From the NCBI GenBank assembly GCA_023846275.1, contig CM043871.1:29232569-29296568 (forward strand): DNA of 64,000 nt, given 5' to 3'. Shown piece by piece: positions 61,350 through 64,000 of this stretch. The stretch is from Vanilla planifolia. Taxonomy: Eukaryota; Streptophyta; Magnoliopsida; Asparagales; Orchidaceae. The translations under genes and the position numbers were made by a program. The notes below the pieces were generated by a model. The model ran no database searches, had not been told where the DNA came from, and saw only the letters and a program-made list of their open reading frames with translations. How positions within the stretch are numbered: the first letter of the stretch is position 1; every line of letters begins with the position of its first letter.

Positions 61350-62460
61350 TTATAGACATGAAGTTTGGAAATCTTAAACCATATGTAGACAAAATAACAA
61401 GCTTTAACAATGGTATAATGCAAGATGAAAATTCTAGAGAAGAGAAAAACCAAAATAAGAAGATGATAGTAAAGATGCAAACTCAACAAGAAATAATATC
61501 TACAAGTAGTAAAGAGTCGACATAATAGGATCAAACCAATCATTTGGTAGAACAATTTTTTAGGTTTGATCCTTTTCATGTGAGATAGTAGAAATACTTT
61601 ACAATGATATGGCATGTTAGGAGGACAAGAAGTGCTCAATGGTAAACTTAATCTTAAGTGGTAATGTAAACTATTGGTGATGAAAATGGTGAAGGCATAT
61701 TTAAAGAATACACTACATTTGGAGACATCTTAAGAAAATTTTTGTCACAATTTTATAGGATGGTATGCTCTAGTAACAACTAAAGATAAGATACAAAGCA
61801 ATCTATCAAGGTCATGTAAGAGATAGACACCAAGGATCAAGTTTTTATAATTATTATCAAAATGATTATGTAAAATTAAAAGCTAGTATTATCGGAGAAA
61901 TAGAAGCATTATATCTTTCAAAAAAGGCTAACAAACTCCATTAAAAAATGATATATAATAAGTTCTTACTTACAAAGAAATAATGGTAAGGAAGACAAAA
62001 AAAGTCAAAGGAAAACAAAAAGAAGTAATTCATTCAAATAATATATCCAAATGCAAGAAGATCAAGTAAATGGAATTAGGATCTCAAACAATCATTAGAG
62101 AGATGTCAGAGCATGAAACATGTGAGAAAATCCATAGAAATGAATGCAAAAGAAGTTCATTGTGTTTTTGTTGCAATGAATTTGGACATTGTGCTACGTA
62201 TACATTAATGATGAGAGAATCAACCACCATTGGATTCAATGTAAATACATTTGAAGTTGCCAAAAAAATGGAATAACACTTAGCTATAACAAAAGCTAAA
62301 AGAGCTATAAATAAGAGGAAAGGGAATTTCTCTTAAAATGAGGGCAACAATGTTAAAACGTTAAACACTTGATCTTCAAAGAATGAATTTGAGAAAGCTC
62401 CTTAATGTTTAATTTGTGGAGATGTTCATTGAATGAATGTTAAAAGAAAGGGTTTAAATG
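61350..62460 (+). pseudogene. Degenerate gag of a Ty3/Gypsy retrotransposon
   Basis: Stops and shifts prevent a continuous frame, but two nucleic-acid-binding zinc knuckles are visible at the 3' end. The first reads CFCCNEFGH (62163-62189) with the final Cys position lost. The second reads CLICGDVH (62406-62429), followed by a TGA where a Trp is usual and then a basic KRKGLNVIP. The pair, with the second of the C-x2-C-x3-H type followed by basic residues, is typical of plant Ty3/Gypsy gag ends. Confidence 0.55.
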
Positions 62461-62476
62461 TTATTCCTATGAAAAC

Positions 62477-64000
62477 TGTTATACCCAGTAAAAATTTTTA
62501 TGTTAATCTTTAATAAATTAATTTTTGGCTTGGATGATTTCAGATCGACAGTAGGATGAGCCAGGAGCTCAATTGGAGGCTATTGGAATTTCTGAAATTT
62601 CTGGGGATTTTTCGGAGCACCGAGGTGAATTTTAAGTAATTTTCCTGTTTAATTATATTTATTGGATTTTTAGAAATTCGAAAATCCATTTAAATTGAAC
62701 CGGAAATTTGGTTTTTTTACCGCGCGTGAACCGGACCGGAACGGTTCAGCGGAGGCGGTCGCCGAGTGAGTTTGCGCGTGCGTTCTGATAAGCGGATCGG
62801 ACGGTTGTGATCGACGGTTGGGATTGAACCGGCTGATCGGGTACTTACCGTGTCGAAAACGTGTCAACGATGCGTAACGGGTTTTCACCGTGTCGACCAG
62901 GAATATGAAAACCCTCGCGAAATACGTCGATTAGGGTTTCATTCGACTGACCGATAGAGAGGAAGTTTTCCGGTGTACGGCGCGTGATTCCGGCGGCCTG
63001 GCAAGGGGCTTTTTGTGCCTAGAGATTCACGGGACCGAGGAGAGTTGATTTATACCGGGTTCGTTCGGTGAGGAGCTGCGGACGAGGTTCACCGTCGCCG
63101 GCGTCTTTGAGGTAGGAAATTCAGATTTTTAAATTAGTTATTTAGCAAATTAAAATATAGATTATTTTGCAAATAGCTACCGGAGCATGCGAATTGTGGT
63201 TTTTAGAATTGATTAATGCAAATTATTGATTTTAGCATTTTAGGGTTTTCTTCGAAAAATTATAACCACCGAATTTGGGAATTTTACCAAGCATGTGATG
63301 ATTCAATTATGTGCTTTATTCATGTTAAGGTAGTATTGTATGCTGGAATTGTTTAATTTCGTAAATTGTCAAATTGGGGATCGGATGAAACTCCTTTGGC
63401 GGAAATTCTGATTGAACCTTAGGAATTAGTGGCATTATTGAAACATTAGGATAGTATGAACATCGGATTTTGTTTCTTCTTGTTCGCGGTCGCCGGAAAT
63501 CGGCGGAAGAATTGGATTTGGTCGGCGATTGCGGCGGCTAGGGTTTCGCGGGCGTCGGACCGAGGAAGGAGATGAATTAGGTTAATTATATTTAATTAAG
63601 TAATTGTAAATTTAATTTAATGGTATTTATATAATATTTATTAACGGATTATTAATTAATTCGGTTCGGCGGTGTCGCGGTTCAGCGCGAAGGCCCGAAC
63701 CGGTGGCGAGATCCGGTTCAGCGGGATTTGGCGCGGACGAACGGCGCGGCGCGGAGGAGAGAGAAGCGGAAGGAAAAATTCGGAAATTTATTATTAATCC
63801 GAATTTTCGGAAGTAAAAAGATAAGCGGAAAATTTAATTCGGAAATTAATCCGAATTTCGAAAAATGGATAAAATGCAGAATTTGATATTTCGAATTTAA
63901 GAAAATTCGATAATGGAGTTTAGGGATTATTTATATTTTGGAAAAATGTTATCAGTGATGATAGTACAGCTAGAAACAGTCAGACAGAGGTATGGTACAT
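62477..64000 (+). mobile_element. Gypsy-type LTR, first 1.5 kb, same family as the solo LTR at 872-3798, truncated by window edge
   Basis: It starts TGTTATACCCAGTAAAA and continues with TTGGCTTGGATGATTTCAGA, GATCGACAGTAGGATGAGCC and GGATTTTTCGGAGCACCGAG, which match the reverse complement of 3798 downwards at high identity. Later blocks match too (TTAACGGATTATTAATTAAT and the GCGGTTCAGCGCGA part near 63680). A TATA-like TATTTATATAAT lies at about 63626. The GC-rich composition contrasts with its surroundings, so it is a young insertion into the old gag. Whether it is a solo LTR or the 5' LTR of a full element cannot be seen. The five bases before it are AAAAC. Confidence 0.9.

Larger units (their letters stand above)
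60068..62476 (+). mobile_element. Internal region of a decayed Ty3/Gypsy element (leader and gag), cut by a younger LTR
   Basis: It starts after the LTR candidate with a primer-binding-site-like motif. A long untranslated leader with microsatellites follows (to about 61350). Then comes gag-like sequence ending in two degenerate zinc knuckles (62163-62460). At 62477 it is interrupted by an LTR in the same orientation. Neither protease nor polymerase is visible before that point. Confidence 0.5.

Noticed and set aside
872-64000. The two related LTRs as the two ends of one large element
   Set aside because: They are in opposite orientation, and the first has its own target duplication on both sides, so they are separate insertions.
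1-64000. CRISPR array, bacterial operon or phage-like system
   Set aside because: Introns, plant gene families and plant retrotransposons account for the recognisable content; the tandem repeats seen are too few or too degenerate for a CRISPR array.

Overview
The window is nuclear DNA of a flowering plant. The genes have several introns bounded by GT and AG, they belong to plant-only or plant-typical families, and most of the remainder is decayed retrotransposon. The GC-rich first exon of the cysteine oxidase gene and the type of LINE present would fit a monocot, but I cannot name the species. Background sequence is very AT-rich, while the youngest LTRs, the LINE and the host exons stand out as GC-richer islands. 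No tRNA, rRNA, CRISPR array or prokaryote-like system was seen.

Layout: (1) 1-8770 holds an L1-type plant LINE on the minus strand, running off the left edge. It is split at 872-3798 by a 2.9-kb solo LTR with a perfect 5-bp target duplication. (2) 8770-19440 is an AT-rich desert with an RNase H relic, an old LTR relic, microsatellites, a ~115-bp tandem array and one doubtful small ORF. (3) 19936-20956 is a complete plant cysteine oxidase (PCO) gene with three exons. Its 3' flank is duplicated in tandem (about 20990-25125). (4) 25100-40200 is a second repeat desert with a Sirevirus-like Copia LTR inserted into one unit of a divergent tandem duplication, a further LTR relic and a heavily decayed plus-strand LINE.

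(5) 40894-52667 is a complete 14-exon cationic amino acid transporter gene of the tonoplast CAT2/3/4 type, predicted at 619 aa. Its 5.7-kb intron 8 is packed with retroelement remains. (6) 53496-55916 is a two-exon GH17 endo-1,3-beta-glucanase with an X8/CBM43 domain and a probable GPI anchor, 481 aa, starting only 0.83 kb after the transporter stop. (7) 56901-64000 is a nest of Ty3/Gypsy-like material: an old LTR, a primer-binding-site-like motif, a degenerate gag with two decayed zinc knuckles, and then a younger LTR at 62477 of the same family as the solo LTR at the left end, in opposite orientation and cut by the window edge.

The three host genes do not form a pathway. They serve oxygen sensing through N-terminal cysteine oxidation, vacuolar amino acid transport, and cell-wall or plasmodesmal callose turnover. 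The main biology of the window is layered retrotransposon insertion and decay around a few intact genes. I found no convincing new system. The best leads are the nested elements whose boundaries can be read directly, the tandem duplication anchored at the PCO 3' end, an intron-like segment translated inside the PCO, and a perfect 60-bp palindrome.
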